From: Bacteroidales bacterium
Lineage (GTDB): Bacteria > Bacteroidota > Bacteroidia > Bacteroidales > VadinHA17
Length of the DNA stretch: 64,000 bases
Assembly: GCA_021371855.1 (NCBI GenBank)
Contig: JAJFVL010000052.1
Coordinates: 136,969 to 200,968, forward strand
Reading direction: 5' to 3'
In this document: positions 16,868 to 26,797 of the stretch, in pieces
Layout of the letters: the number at the start of each line of letters is the position of its first letter
How positions within the stretch are numbered: position 1 is the stretch's first letter
Program-made: the position numbers and the translations under genes
Notes under the pieces: generated by a model
What the model was told of the DNA's origin: nothing
Databases searched by the model: none
The model's input: the letters and a program-made list of their open reading frames with translations, nothing else

Positions 16868-16903
16868 AAAAAAAAGAGGAATGCGAACATCCCTCTTTTT
16901 ATT
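16868..16903. terminator. Bidirectional terminator between convergent genes
   Basis: AAAAAGAGGAATG pairs with CATCCCTCTTTTT with one mismatch around a 4-base loop. A-rich and T-rich flanks suit termination in both directions, for the hydrolase gene (+) and the TPR gene (-), which meet here. Confidence 0.8.
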
Positions 16904-16919
16904 ACTGTGAAAAAAATCT

Positions 16920-18080
16920 TTACTTTTTATCTTTAGCTTCAAGCAGTGCTTTAATAGCATTATATTTATCAGTTTGCTTAAGTCTGTAGTATAATTCCTG
17001 CAGGCTCCTCATCGAATAAATATCATCAGGATTAAGTGAATGTGCCTTTTCCATATAAGGAAGAGCTTTTGCATAAACAGTATTTGCAGTGTCAATTGCT
17101 GCACTGTACTGTTTAACATCCATTATATCATTGGCTTTTGTAAACATCTCTGCTGCCTTATTAATATAGGCAGCACCAAGACCATACTGCGTGTCGAACA
17201 CTTCAGGATTAAGTTCAACGGATTTTGAAAGTTCAGTAATGGCTTGGTCAAATTTGAGTTGATTAAGGTACATGATACCTGCAGCATAGTACAGACTGTA
17301 GTTATTTGGATCAGTCTCTTTTGCAACAGCTATATATTTTTGAGCTTCCTCGAATTTGTTGCTTTTCAGATAGAGATCGATTAATTGCAGGGTTATAGTT
17401 TTGTCATCAGGAAATAATTTTGGTAAACCAGTTAAAACAGATTCTGCCTTTGTAGTGTCACCGATTCCGAGATAACTTTCATAAATCTGATAATATGGGG
17501 TAATGCCCAGATATTTCATTTCAGCGCATTTCTCGAAATACTTAATGGCTTCATTATATTTCTTTGAATTAACTGCGGCTAAGCCTGCATTATAATACAT
17601 ACCGGTATCAACAACACCTGCATATTTATCACTTTCAGTGATTTTAATCTGTGTTTCGAATGATTTTAAAGCTCCACCATAATCTTTTGCCTCAAATTTT
17701 GCACTACCCTGGGAGAATAAGTTAGAAGCCAGAGAGTTATAAATCATATTGGTAATGATTTTCTTTTTTATTCCACCTTTGGGATCAAGCTCCATTGCTT
17801 TTTCGAATGATGTATAGGCTTCCTGGAGTGGATCTGTATAAAACGCTTTATACTTTGCATTATCTGATTCATATGCAGCCTGGCAAAGTTTACCTTTTGC
17901 AAAATAAGTGTTGGGCCAATCTTTTGATTTCTCATCAACCAATGCCTGATCGATGGCATCTTTTGCTTTGTCGAGCGTTCCTTGTTCGATGTAACTAAGC
18001 GCACTTGTAACCTTGCCCTTCTGGGACATTGCTGCAAGTGAGATACTAACAATTGCTATCAGCAGAAAAACTTTTTTCAT
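16920..18080 (-). CDS. Tetratricopeptide-repeat periplasmic protein
   Basis: A 386-residue protein with a signal peptide (MKKVFLLIAIVSISLAAMSQ) and about eight TPR units through most of its length. Examples are DWPNTYFAKGKLCQAAYES, DTGMYYNAGLAAVNSKKYNEAIKYFEKCAEM, NYSLYYAAGIMYLNQLK and AITELSKSVELNPEVFDT. Such repeats bind partner proteins; no enzymatic domain is visible. It lies 59 bases downstream of gyrA on the same strand, a neighbourhood I recall from other Bacteroidales. The partner is unknown. Confidence 0.85.
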   Translation of the reverse strand: MKKVFLLIAIVSISLAAMSQKGKVTSALSYIEQGTLDKAKDAIDQALVDEKSKDWPNTYFAKGKLCQAAYESDNAKYKAFYTDPLQEAYTSFEKAMELDPKGGIKKKIITNMIYNSLASNLFSQGSAKFEAKDYGGALKSFETQIKITESDKYAGVVDTGMYYNAGLAAVNSKKYNEAIKYFEKCAEMKYLGITPYYQIYESYLGIGDTTKAESVLTGLPKLFPDDKTITLQLIDLYLKSNKFEEAQKYIAVAKETDPNNYSLYYAAGIMYLNQLKFDQAITELSKSVELNPEVFDTQYGLGAAYINKAAEMFTKANDIMDVKQYSAAIDTANTVYAKALPYMEKAHSLNPDDIYSMRSLQELYYRLKQTDKYNAIKALLEAKDKK

Positions 18081-18139
18081 GATTATAATTTTAATTTAAT
18101 TTTCTTTAAAAAAATTTCCCAAATTTAAAACATTACTTA

Positions 18140-20689
18140 TTAATCTTCAAATTCTTTGCCATTTTCGTCAGAAATAATATTTTTTTCTTGAGCCGGGGTA
18201 TTTTCACTGCTTTCTTCATCAGCATTCTGGTCTGCATTTTCATATTCATCTACAAGCACGCAGGCAACTGAAGCAATAATATCGTTTTCACGTAAATTAA
18301 TCAATCTGACACCCTGTGTTGCCCTTCCCATCACTCTTAAAGCTGAAACGGGGCTCCTCAGTATATTCCCAAATTGGGTAATTATCATAAGGTCATGCTT
18401 GTCTGTTACATCTTTTAGTGCAATAAGAGAACCTGTTTTTTCGGTAATGTTAATGGTTTTAACCCCTTTGCCTCCTCTGTTCGTTACCCTGTAACCGTCA
18501 ATGTCTGACCTTTTTCCATATCCTTTTTCCGATACAACGAGAACATCTTTTTCTTTGGTTTCCAATGTTATCATGCCTACGACAATATCATTTTTTTCGC
18601 TTGCAAGTCTAATGCCTCTGACACCTGAAGCTGTTCTGCCCATAGGGCGCACTGAACTTTCCGGGAAACAAATTGCCCGTCCAGACTTTACCGCGAGCAT
18701 AATGTGGTGTTTCCCGTTAGTCATTCTTGCTTCAAGCAGTTCGTCACCCTCCCTGATAGTTATAGCGTTTACTCCATTAGCTCTGGGACGGGAATATGCT
18801 TCAAGAGATGTCTTCTTAATGACTCCTTTAGTTGTACAGAGAACAATGAAGTTATTATTAATATATTCAGCATCATTAAGGTTCTTAACATTAATAAAAG
18901 CTCTTACATTATCGTCGTGTTCAATATTAATAAGGTTCTGCATTGCCCTTCCTTTTGAAGTCCTTGAACCTTCGGGGATATTGTAAACTTTCAGCCAGTA
19001 GCATTTCCCTTTGCTTGTGAAGAAAAGCATTGTATTATGCATCGTTGCAATGTAAAGATATTCAATGAAATCTTCATCTCGCGTAGCTCCGCCTTTTGCG
19101 CCGGTTCCTCCTCTTTTTTGTGTCCTGAATTCAGTTAAAGGAGTTCTTTTGATATATCCCATGTGTGAGATTGTTATTACCATCTCATCGTCGGCATAAA
19201 AATCTTCAGGATTAAACTCTTCTGCATTCGGAATTATCTGCGTCCGTCTTTTGTCGCCATATTTCTCCTTAATTTCAAGAAGTTCATCTTTAATAATTTT
19301 CATTTGGAGATCGACACTTGCGAGAACGCTCTTTAAGTACTCAATTAATGCTATGACATCGGCGTATTCAGCTCTTAATTTATCCTGCTCAAGGCCTGTT
19401 AACTGACGCAGACGCATCTCGACAATTGCCCTGGATTGGATTTCAGACAGTCCGAAACGTTCCATCAGTCTTTCCCTGGCCATATCGGGAGTCTGCGATG
19501 ATTTTATTATTGCAATAACCTCATCGATATTATCGCTGGCAATGATGAGCCCTTGAAGTATATGAGCTCTTTTCTCAGCCTGGTCAAGATCAAATTTTGT
19601 TCTTCGTATAACGACATCGTGTCGATGTTCTACGAAATAATGAATCAGATCTTTTGTATTCAGCATTTTAGGGCGTCCCTTTACCAGTGCGATATTATTT
19701 ACGTTGAATGATGTCTGAAGTGATGAGTTTTTGTAAAGGTTATTCAGAACAACATTTGCACTGGCCTCTTTCTTGAGAATGATGACAATGCGCATACCGT
19801 TGCGGTCCGATTCATCATTTATATACGATATTCCCTCAAGTTTTTTATCATTAATGAGATCAGCAATCTTGCGGATCATTTCAGCCTTATTTACCACATA
19901 AGGAAGCTCATTGATAATGATGCATTCCCTGCCTGAATGGGTAAGTTCAATTTCAGTTTTTCCCCTGACAATAATACGACCTCTACCGGTTTCGCAAGCA
20001 TCCTTTATTCCCTGGCTGCCATAAATAATACCTCCTGTGGGGAAATCAGGTCCCTTTACGTATTGGAGTATTTCCTCAGTAGTAATATTATTATTGTCGA
20101 TATAGGCAATGGTAGCATCAATAATTTCCGAAAGATTATGTGGTGGCATGTTGGTTGCCATTCCTACAGCTATACCTGATGCTCCGTTAACAAGAAGTTG
20201 CGGAATTCGTGTCGGAAGAACGGTAGGTTCAGTTAAGGAATCGTCAAAGTTGGATTGAAGATCAACTGTATTCTTGTCAATGTCAGCCAGAGTTTCTTCT
20301 GCCATCTTTGTCAGTCTGGCTTCAGTGTATCGCATAGCAGCCGGACTGTCGCCGTCGACCGATCCAAAGTTTCCCTGCCCGTCAACCATGGGATACCTCA
20401 ATGACCACTCCTGAGCCATCCTTACCATTGCATCATATACTGAAGAATCTCCATGCGGATGGTATTTACCAAGTACATCTCCCACAATTCTTGCTGATTT
20501 TCTGTATGGTTTATTTGAAAGTACCCCCAGTTCTGACATGCCGAAAAGTACTCTCCGATGGACCGGTTTAAGACCATCTCTTACATCAGGTAATGCTCTC
20601 GATACGATAACCGACATCGAATAATCGATGTAAGAAGACTTCATCTCCTCCTCAATATTAACCTTTATGATTCTCTCTCTCTCTGACAT
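18140..20689 (-). CDS. gyrA: DNA gyrase subunit A
   Basis: An 849-residue type II topoisomerase A subunit that with GyrB introduces negative supercoils. It shows PDVRDGLKPVHRRVLFGM, the region KYHPHGDSSVYDAMVRMAQ and the catalytic tyrosine in AAMRYTEARL. A GyrA-box-like motif QKRGGTGAKG opens the C-terminal beta-pinwheel domain. An acidic tail (DEYENADQNADEESSEN) ends the protein. At the quinolone positions equivalent to E. coli Ser83 and Asp87 the residues are Ser and Asp, so no classical resistance change is visible. clpC is divergent upstream. Confidence 0.97.
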   Translation of the reverse strand: MSERERIIKVNIEEEMKSSYIDYSMSVIVSRALPDVRDGLKPVHRRVLFGMSELGVLSNKPYRKSARIVGDVLGKYHPHGDSSVYDAMVRMAQEWSLRYPMVDGQGNFGSVDGDSPAAMRYTEARLTKMAEETLADIDKNTVDLQSNFDDSLTEPTVLPTRIPQLLVNGASGIAVGMATNMPPHNLSEIIDATIAYIDNNNITTEEILQYVKGPDFPTGGIIYGSQGIKDACETGRGRIIVRGKTEIELTHSGRECIIINELPYVVNKAEMIRKIADLINDKKLEGISYINDESDRNGMRIVIILKKEASANVVLNNLYKNSSLQTSFNVNNIALVKGRPKMLNTKDLIHYFVEHRHDVVIRRTKFDLDQAEKRAHILQGLIIASDNIDEVIAIIKSSQTPDMARERLMERFGLSEIQSRAIVEMRLRQLTGLEQDKLRAEYADVIALIEYLKSVLASVDLQMKIIKDELLEIKEKYGDKRRTQIIPNAEEFNPEDFYADDEMVITISHMGYIKRTPLTEFRTQKRGGTGAKGGATRDEDFIEYLYIATMHNTMLFFTSKGKCYWLKVYNIPEGSRTSKGRAMQNLINIEHDDNVRAFINVKNLNDAEYINNNFIVLCTTKGVIKKTSLEAYSRPRANGVNAITIREGDELLEARMTNGKHHIMLAVKSGRAICFPESSVRPMGRTASGVRGIRLASEKNDIVVGMITLETKEKDVLVVSEKGYGKRSDIDGYRVTNRGGKGVKTINITEKTGSLIALKDVTDKHDLMIITQFGNILRSPVSALRVMGRATQGVRLINLRENDIIASVACVLVDEYENADQNADEESSENTPAQEKNIISDENGKEFED

Positions 20690-20855
20690 AACGCACTAGT
20701 AATTAATTATTTACAAGGATACCCCCTTAAAGGATTTATAGAATTACGAAAGTAGTTATTTTTTGGCTATTTTTGAGTCTTTCACACGGTGAATTTTTAA
20801 CATTCGTTGTTCATAAATGGGCATGAATATTGACATATAGTTATTATGCTTAGTT

Positions 20856-20897
20856 TAACTTTGAAATAGAAGTAATAAGTTATAAATAGTAACTTTG
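20856..20897 (+). promoter_or_regulatory. Two candidate -7 boxes upstream of clpC
   Basis: TAACTTTG occurs at 20856-20863 and again at 20890-20897; both match TAnnTTTG exactly and are 34 bases apart. The downstream one lies 63 bases before the clpC ATG. They could be two promoters, or the TTTG of the first could serve loosely as the -33 element of the second, although that spacing (26 bases) is longer than usual. Confidence 0.45.
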
Positions 20898-20960
20898 CCA
20901 GGCAAAATCAGACAAAATGTCTGTTTGACTGATTAAATTTGACAACATATAAATTAAAGT

Positions 20961-23510
20961 ATGGATTCACAATTTTCACAAAAAGTTAAAGATATTCTCG
21001 GATATTCAAAAGAAGAGGCTATAAGGCTGGGTAACAGTCATATAAGCCCGGAACATCTTTTTCTTGGTATTTTGAGAGATGGAGAGGGTGCTGCAATTGA
21101 AATACTTATTAACCAGGGAATCGATCTTTTGGTACTTAAGGGATCTCTTGAAAAAAGTATTAAAGTTGAGAGTCCTGTTCCTGTTGCTGACCATGAGGTT
21201 ATCCCTTTGCTACGAAGCACGGAAAGGATACTTAAACTTGTTTATCTCGAAGCAAAATCTTTGAAAAGTGACACTATTGATACGGAACATCTTTTGTTGG
21301 CAATACTCAAGGATGAAAATGCTCTGGTAACAAGGTTTCTTTCCGAACTGGATGTTGACTACCAGTCTGTACGCAGGATGGTAGAAGCAGAATCACCTTC
21401 GGCGAAAGCAGATTTTCCCAGGGATGAAGATGATGAAGGTCAGAGTTTCGGAGGTCCCGGAAAAGGTCAGTCCTCCTCCCCTTCTGCTGGAAAATCATCA
21501 TCAGATACTCCTGTACTGGATAATTTCGGAATTGATCTTACAAAAGCTGCTGAAGAAGGCAGGCTCGATCCTGTTGTTGGCAGAGAGCGTGAGATAGAAC
21601 GCCTGGCACAGATATTATCTCGCAGGAAGAAAAATAATCCGGTACTCATCGGAGAACCTGGTGTGGGAAAATCAGCAATTGCAGAGGGACTTGCTCTCCG
21701 GATAATAAAAAGAAATGTCTCGAGAGTTCTTTTTAACAAAAGAGTGGTTGCTCTTGACCTTGCTTCTATAGTTGCAGGAACAAAGTATCGTGGCCAGTTT
21801 GAGGAAAGGATGAAGGCAATTCTGAACGAACTGTCAAAAAACGACAATATAATTCTCTTTATTGATGAGATACATACTATTGTTGGCGCCGGTGGAGCAA
21901 CAGGGTCACTTGATGCTGCAAATATGCTTAAACCTGCTCTTGCTCGTGGCGAAATTCAATGTATCGGAGCAACCACTCTTGATGAATACCGTCAGCATAT
22001 TGAGAAAGACGGTGCTCTTGAAAGAAGGTTCCAGAAAGTAATTGTTGAACCTACCTCAATTGAAGAGACAATAACCATTCTTCATAACATTAAAGAGAAG
22101 TATGAGGACCATCATAATGTTATTTATACCGATGATGCCATTGAGGCTTGTGTGAAGCTGACCAACCGTTATATTTCAGACAGGCATCTTCCCGACAAGG
22201 CAATTGATGCTCTCGATGAATCAGGCTCAAGGGTTCATATTTCAAATATTGTTGTTCCTGAGAAGATCCTCTCACTCGAAAAACAGCTTGAGGACACCAA
22301 GAAAGAGAAAATGATGGCTGTTAAGAATCAGAATTTTGAGAAAGCCGCCAGTTTCCGTGATCGTGAAAAGGATCTTCTCGATCTTATCGATCAGGAAAAG
22401 AAAAAGTGGGAAAAAGAACTTGCTGTTAACCGTGAAACAGTTGATGCTGAGAAAGTTGCTGAAGTCGTTGCAATGATGACCGGTGTCCCGGTCCAAAGAA
22501 TTGCCCAGACAGAGGGAACCCGATTATTACAGATGGCCGATGAGCTCAAAGGAAGCGTTATTGGTCAGGATGAAGCCATAGAAAAAGTTGTAAAATCGAT
22601 ACAGAGAAACAGAGCTGGTCTGAAAGATCCTAATAAACCTATTGGAACATTTATTTTTCTTGGACCGACAGGTGTTGGAAAAACTCAGCTGGCAAAGGTG
22701 CTTGCCAAGTTCCTCTTCGATACTACTGATAATCTTGTCAGGATCGACATGAGTGAGTATATGGAAAAATTTTCGGTATCAAGGCTTGTTGGAGCGCCTC
22801 CCGGGTATGTAGGTTATGAAGAGGGCGGACAGCTTACTGAAAAAGTGAGAAGGAAACCCTATTCTGTGGTGCTCCTTGACGAGATAGAAAAAGCTCACCC
22901 TGATGTGTTTCATATTATGCTCCAGGTACTTGATGAAGGACAATTAACGGACAGCCTTGGACGTCGTGTCGATTTCAGAAATACAATTGTAATTCTGACT
23001 TCAAATATCGGAAGCAGACAAATAGCTGAATTCGGACATGGTATAGGCTTCGACACTTCAGCAAAAAAAGCAACGAGGGATGAACAGACCAAGAGCATTC
23101 TGCAAAAAGCTCTTCAGAAAACATTTGCTCCCGAATTCCTTAACAGAATCGATGACGTAATAATGTTCAATTCATTGGGAAAGGAAGAAATAAATAAGAT
23201 TATTGATCTGGAGTTAAAGGGACTGTACGACAGAGTCAGATCGCTTGGTTACCAGCTGAAGATTGCAAATGCGGCAAGAGATTTCATTGCTGAAAGAGGT
23301 TTTGACGCCAACTTTGGCGCACGGCCACTTAAGCGTGCAATTCAAAAATACCTTGAGGATCCTATGGCTGAAATTCTGATTAAAGCCACTAATCCTCACG
23401 AAGGTGATTGCATCCATGTCGGATTCAACAGTGCCAAATCGGAAATAAAGATTAAAATTCAGAAGAAAAAAGAAGAACTTCCGGAAGAAACGGATAATCC
23501 GATCTCCTGA
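20961..23510 (+). CDS. clpC: ClpC-type ATP-dependent chaperone/protease ATPase
   Basis: An 849-residue Hsp100 protein. An N-terminal Clp repeat domain (about 1-150; HISPEHLFLGILRDGEG, DTEHLLLAILKDE) is followed by a low-complexity Ser/Gly linker. AAA domain 1 has Walker A GEPGVGKSA and Walker B IILFIDEIH. A UVR-type middle region (NFEKAASFRDREKDL) marks the ClpC subgroup. AAA domain 2 has GPTGVGKTQ, VVLLDEIEKAHPD and the sensor region GARPLKRAIQ. By family knowledge it unfolds substrates for ClpP. It is divergent from gyrA across a 271-base gap. Confidence 0.95.
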   Translation: MDSQFSQKVKDILGYSKEEAIRLGNSHISPEHLFLGILRDGEGAAIEILINQGIDLLVLKGSLEKSIKVESPVPVADHEVIPLLRSTERILKLVYLEAKSLKSDTIDTEHLLLAILKDENALVTRFLSELDVDYQSVRRMVEAESPSAKADFPRDEDDEGQSFGGPGKGQSSSPSAGKSSSDTPVLDNFGIDLTKAAEEGRLDPVVGREREIERLAQILSRRKKNNPVLIGEPGVGKSAIAEGLALRIIKRNVSRVLFNKRVVALDLASIVAGTKYRGQFEERMKAILNELSKNDNIILFIDEIHTIVGAGGATGSLDAANMLKPALARGEIQCIGATTLDEYRQHIEKDGALERRFQKVIVEPTSIEETITILHNIKEKYEDHHNVIYTDDAIEACVKLTNRYISDRHLPDKAIDALDESGSRVHISNIVVPEKILSLEKQLEDTKKEKMMAVKNQNFEKAASFRDREKDLLDLIDQEKKKWEKELAVNRETVDAEKVAEVVAMMTGVPVQRIAQTEGTRLLQMADELKGSVIGQDEAIEKVVKSIQRNRAGLKDPNKPIGTFIFLGPTGVGKTQLAKVLAKFLFDTTDNLVRIDMSEYMEKFSVSRLVGAPPGYVGYEEGGQLTEKVRRKPYSVVLLDEIEKAHPDVFHIMLQVLDEGQLTDSLGRRVDFRNTIVILTSNIGSRQIAEFGHGIGFDTSAKKATRDEQTKSILQKALQKTFAPEFLNRIDDVIMFNSLGKEEINKIIDLELKGLYDRVRSLGYQLKIANAARDFIAERGFDANFGARPLKRAIQKYLEDPMAEILIKATNPHEGDCIHVGFNSAKSEIKIKIQKKKEELPEETDNPIS

Positions 23511-23674
23511 GGTTACCAATTTTTTAACCGCAAAGAACACTAAGTCCACCTCCGTTAGCACTACGGTGGACACAAAAACTCAAAAACGCTAAGCTAAAAC
23601 AAAGATATTAAGCTCTTTGCGCTCTCTGCGGAATACCGTGTGACCTTTGCGGATAACAGATTTGGGTTGAAAAA
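23511..23674. other. Intergenic low-complexity region with a hairpin
   Basis: The gap between the convergent clpC and rimO genes contains repeated words of the type CGCAAAG and CTTTGCG and a hairpin GTCCACC (23544-23550) / GGTGGAC (23565-23571). There is no T tract after the hairpin, so it is not an ordinary terminator. No coding signal was seen. Confidence 0.6.
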
Positions 23675-24979
23675 TCATGAATTGCTTACAGGCTTTCCAT
23701 ACAGATCGAAATCAGCTGATTGAGTTATAAGAACATTATAAAAATTTCCCGGAACAAGATCATACTGGTCATTAATAAGTACTTCCTGATCAACTTCCGG
23801 ACTATCATATTCAGTTCTTCCAACAAAGAACTCTCCCTCTTTCCGGTCGATAATTACCTTAAGCATCTTGCCAATCAGGGATTTATTCAACTCTGCTGAA
23901 ATGTTCTGCTGTATTTCCATAAGCTCAGCAACTCTTGATTCTTTTACATCATCGGGAATTTCATCTTTATATTCATTGTATGAATATGTGCCCTCTTCAT
24001 GTGAATAAGGAAAGACCCCAAGACGATCGAACCGGAATTCAGAAATGAAATTTTTCAGTTCGTTATAATCCTCTTCAGTTTCTCCCGGATGGCCTGCAAT
24101 TAAAGTTGTGCGGATAGCTGTACCAGGAATTTCATCCCTTATTTTATTGAGAATGCTTTTTGTCTCAGTACCGTCATGTGCTCTTCGCATGAGGCCAAGC
24201 ATTTTATTACTGATATGTTGAATCGGGATATCAATATAACGGCATATTCGGGGATTTTTCTTTATCAGCGGAATCAGATCCATAGGAAAATTGGCAGGAT
24301 ATAAATAATGAAGACGGATCCATTCCAATGATTCAATCTTCAGTAATTCTGAAACAAGGGAGGTTAATGATTGTTTCCTGTAAATGTCAAGGCCATAATA
24401 GCTCAGATCCTGTGCAATGAGAATAAGTTCTTTAACACCCTTTTCAGCCAGCAGGGAAGCTTCTTTAACAAGTTCCTCTACAGGGCGTGATATATATTTC
24501 CCTCTTATTAACGGTATTGAGCAGAAGGCACAGGTGCGATCGCATCCTTCGGATATTTTAAGATATGCATAATGCCCGGGACCCGTAAGTGTTCTGTCGG
24601 TCAGAAGATCGTTCCTCAGTTTTACTCCCAGTTCATTCAGAACATCGCTCATGTTGTTTACTCCGAAATATCTCTTGACTTCCGGGATTTCATGTTTAAG
24701 TGCATCAAGGTATCTCTCTGAAAGACACCCCATTACATATAGATTCTCAATGTGTCCGGCTTCTCTGGCTTTTACATAGCGGAGTATGGTATCGATGCTC
24801 TCTTCCTTAGCGTCATTAATGAAACCGCATGTATTTATTATTACTGTATTGACTGAGATATCATCTGAATTATAAACAACCTCGTAACCTCCGGCACTAA
24901 GCTGCTTAAGTAGTTTCTCAGAATCAACCACATTCTTGGAACATCCTAATGTTACAATATTGATTTTTTTGCTGCTCAT
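23675..24979 (-). CDS. rimO: Ribosomal protein S12 methylthiotransferase
   Basis: A 434-residue radical SAM enzyme of the MiaB/RimO family, which adds a methylthio group to an aspartate of ribosomal protein S12. The N-terminal UPF0004 domain holds three cluster cysteines (TLGCSKNVVDSE, NTCGFI, VMGCLSER). The radical SAM motif is CDRTCAFC (in SEGCDRTCAFCSIPLIRG). The C-terminal TRAM-like domain spans about 365-430. The GCSKNxVDSE start separates RimO from MiaB. It follows ftsY on the same strand with a 35-base gap. Confidence 0.95.
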   Translation of the reverse strand: MSSKKINIVTLGCSKNVVDSEKLLKQLSAGGYEVVYNSDDISVNTVIINTCGFINDAKEESIDTILRYVKAREAGHIENLYVMGCLSERYLDALKHEIPEVKRYFGVNNMSDVLNELGVKLRNDLLTDRTLTGPGHYAYLKISEGCDRTCAFCSIPLIRGKYISRPVEELVKEASLLAEKGVKELILIAQDLSYYGLDIYRKQSLTSLVSELLKIESLEWIRLHYLYPANFPMDLIPLIKKNPRICRYIDIPIQHISNKMLGLMRRAHDGTETKSILNKIRDEIPGTAIRTTLIAGHPGETEEDYNELKNFISEFRFDRLGVFPYSHEEGTYSYNEYKDEIPDDVKESRVAELMEIQQNISAELNKSLIGKMLKVIIDRKEGEFFVGRTEYDSPEVDQEVLINDQYDLVPGNFYNVLITQSADFDLYGKPVSNS

Positions 24980-25014
24980 TAAGAAGTTTGGCCCTTACAG
25001 TTTATGTTTTTTGA

Positions 25015-25971
25015 TTATTTGGAATTGAAAAGAGAATCAACAAATTCAAATCTGTTGAATATTATAAGGTCCTCAAGTTTTTCTCCGATACCGATATATT
25101 TCACAGGTATCTTAAACTGATCGGAGATGCCAATTACCACACCACCTTTTGCTGTTCCGTCGAGTTTTGTAATAGCCATTGCAGTAACATCGGTTGCAGC
25201 AGTAAATTGTTTTGCCTGTTCAAATGCATTTTGTCCGGTTGATCCGTCCAGGACAAGAAGGACCTCATGCGGGGCATCCGGAATGACTTTTTCCATAACC
25301 CTTTTTATTTTCGACAACTCAGTCATAAGGTTGATCTTGTTGTGAAGCCTTCCGGCCGTATCAATTATGACAACATCAGTACCACCTGAAACTGCCGATT
25401 TGAGAGTATCGAATGCAACCGATGCGGGATCTGATCCCATTTGTTGTTTAACGATCGGGACTCCTACCCTGTCGGCCCATACCTGAAGCTGATCTATTGC
25501 GGCTGCACGGAATGTATCTGCAGCACCGATAATTACTCTTTTTCCAGCCGCTTTATACTGATATGCAAGTTTTGCAATTGTAGTTGTTTTTCCGGCGCCA
25601 TTTACTCCTACAACCATAATTACATATGGAGTATTTTTTAATGGAGCGGTGAAGTCTGTATCTGAATCATTCTGATTTTTATTGAGCAGTGCAACTATTT
25701 CTTCTTTAAGGATACCATTCAGTTCTGTGGTGTTCAGATACTTATCTTTTGCTACCCTGGCTTCAATGCGTTCAATTATATTGAGGGTAGTTGCAACGCC
25801 AACATCAGAAGAAACCAGGACTTCTTCGAGGTTATCCAGTACAGCATCATCAACTTTTGTTTTTCCTGCAACGGCTCTGGACAGCTTATGAAAAACGCTC
25901 TCTTTTGTTTTTTCAAGACCTTTATTAAGGTTCTCTTTCTTATCCTTTCCGAGAAATCCCAGCAAAGCCAT
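25015..25971 (-). CDS. ftsY: Signal recognition particle receptor FtsY
   Basis: A 318-residue SRP GTPase. The N domain (about 1-105) is followed by a G domain with GVNGAGKTTT (G1), AADTFRAAA, DTAGR (G3) and TKLDGTAKGG (G4). The acidic N-terminal A domain found in E. coli FtsY is almost absent, as is usual in Bacteroidota. It targets ribosome-SRP complexes to the membrane. It is the fourth gene of the rpmB-rpmG-DUF4295-ftsY-rimO block, but a terminator hairpin separates it from the three small genes upstream. Confidence 0.96.
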   Translation of the reverse strand: MALLGFLGKDKKENLNKGLEKTKESVFHKLSRAVAGKTKVDDAVLDNLEEVLVSSDVGVATTLNIIERIEARVAKDKYLNTTELNGILKEEIVALLNKNQNDSDTDFTAPLKNTPYVIMVVGVNGAGKTTTIAKLAYQYKAAGKRVIIGAADTFRAAAIDQLQVWADRVGVPIVKQQMGSDPASVAFDTLKSAVSGGTDVVIIDTAGRLHNKINLMTELSKIKRVMEKVIPDAPHEVLLVLDGSTGQNAFEQAKQFTAATDVTAMAITKLDGTAKGGVVIGISDQFKIPVKYIGIGEKLEDLIIFNRFEFVDSLFNSK

Positions 25972-26002
25972 CTGCCAATTATTATTTTAAACAATGAATA
26001 TA

Positions 26003-26032
26003 AAAAAAGCTTCCTTCTGCTAAGAAGAAAGC
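26003..26032 (-). terminator. Terminator between the DUF4295 gene and ftsY
   Basis: Read on the minus strand, GCTTTCTTCT and AGAAGGAAGC form a 10-bp stem with one G-U pair and a 4-base loop, followed by seven T. It should end or attenuate transcripts from rpmB-rpmG-DUF4295 before ftsY. Confidence 0.75.
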
Positions 26033-26061
26033 CATCAATATCTTACAAGTAATAAATACTT

Positions 26062-26217
26062 TTACTTCTTTGAGAAGAAGTCTTTAATATGATCATTATT
26101 AATGATCTCTTCTTTAAACTGATAAGCTCCGGATTTATCTGACTTAACCATCTTAATGCATTTTGTAAATGATTTGCCAGCTCCTGTCTTAAGTGTTGCA
26201 ACAACTTTCTTTGCCAT
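26062..26217 (-). CDS. DUF4295 small basic protein
   Basis: A 51-residue basic protein beginning MAKKVVATLKTGAGKSFTK and ending KDFFSKK. It matches the DUF4295 family, which in Bacteroidota is encoded next to rpmG and is suspected of a ribosome-linked role; that link is from genome context and not proven. The start is the ATG 12 bases after the rpmG stop. Its size and lysine content fit a ribosome-associated peptide. Confidence 0.85.
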   Translation of the reverse strand: MAKKVVATLKTGAGKSFTKCIKMVKSDKSGAYQFKEEIINNDHIKDFFSKK

Positions 26218-26229
26218 GTTTTATTCTTT

Positions 26230-26418
26230 TTACTTGATTTCTCTGTGAAGTGTATGTTTTTTAAGGAAAGGATTGTATTTCTTCCTTTCAAGACGGTCAG
26301 GAGTATTCTTCCTGTTTTTTGTAGTAATGTATCGTGACATTCCCGGTACTCCGCTTTCCTTTTGTTCGGTACATTCCAGAATTACCTGCTGTCTGTTACC
26401 TTTAGCCTTCTTTGCCAT
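26230..26418 (-). CDS. rpmG: 50S ribosomal protein L33
   Basis: A 62-residue basic protein with the L33 pattern: VILECTEQKESGVPGMSRYITTKNRKNTPDRLERKKYNP. Only one cysteine is present, so this is the zinc-free form. It sits between rpmB and the DUF4295 gene, 13 bases from each. Confidence 0.95.
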   Translation of the reverse strand: MAKKAKGNRQQVILECTEQKESGVPGMSRYITTKNRKNTPDRLERKKYNPFLKKHTLHREIK

Positions 26419-26431
26419 CTTATTTAATAAT

Positions 26432-26674
26432 TTAATAATTCAAAATGTAACCTTTTTCTTTTGCTTCCTTAAGAACAGTTGTAAGCCCTTTTTTGCTTAT
26501 AAGTCTGATTCCTGCAGCTGATATTTTAAGCGAGATCCACCTTTGCTCTTCCGGGAGGAAATATTTCTTTTCAAAAAGATTCGGGCGGAATTTTCTTTTG
26601 GTCCTTCTCTTTGAATGAGAAACATTATTTCCAGATATCGCCTTTTTCCCTGTAACCTGACAAATCTTTGACAT
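26432..26674 (-). CDS. rpmB: 50S ribosomal protein L28
   Basis: An 80-residue protein with the L28 signature: MSKICQVTGKKAISGNNVSHSKRRTKRKFRPNL followed by the ISLKISAAGIRLISKKGL strand pair. It is the first gene of the small ribosomal block; cinA lies 123 bases upstream on the same strand. Confidence 0.96.
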   Translation of the reverse strand: MSKICQVTGKKAISGNNVSHSKRRTKRKFRPNLFEKKYFLPEEQRWISLKISAAGIRLISKKGLTTVLKEAKEKGYILNY

Positions 26675-26797
26675 TGATGTTTGTTTTATTTCTTAACTAA
26701 CGTTTGTCTTTTTTAAACGAAGTGCAAAATACGTGATTTTTATCTGATTTAACAAATAAATAATCCACTTTTTTTATGATCAGTTCAGAAATAAGGT

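Noticed and set aside
18140..20689. Quinolone-resistance substitutions in gyrA
   Set aside because: The positions equivalent to Ser83 and Asp87 are Ser and Asp.
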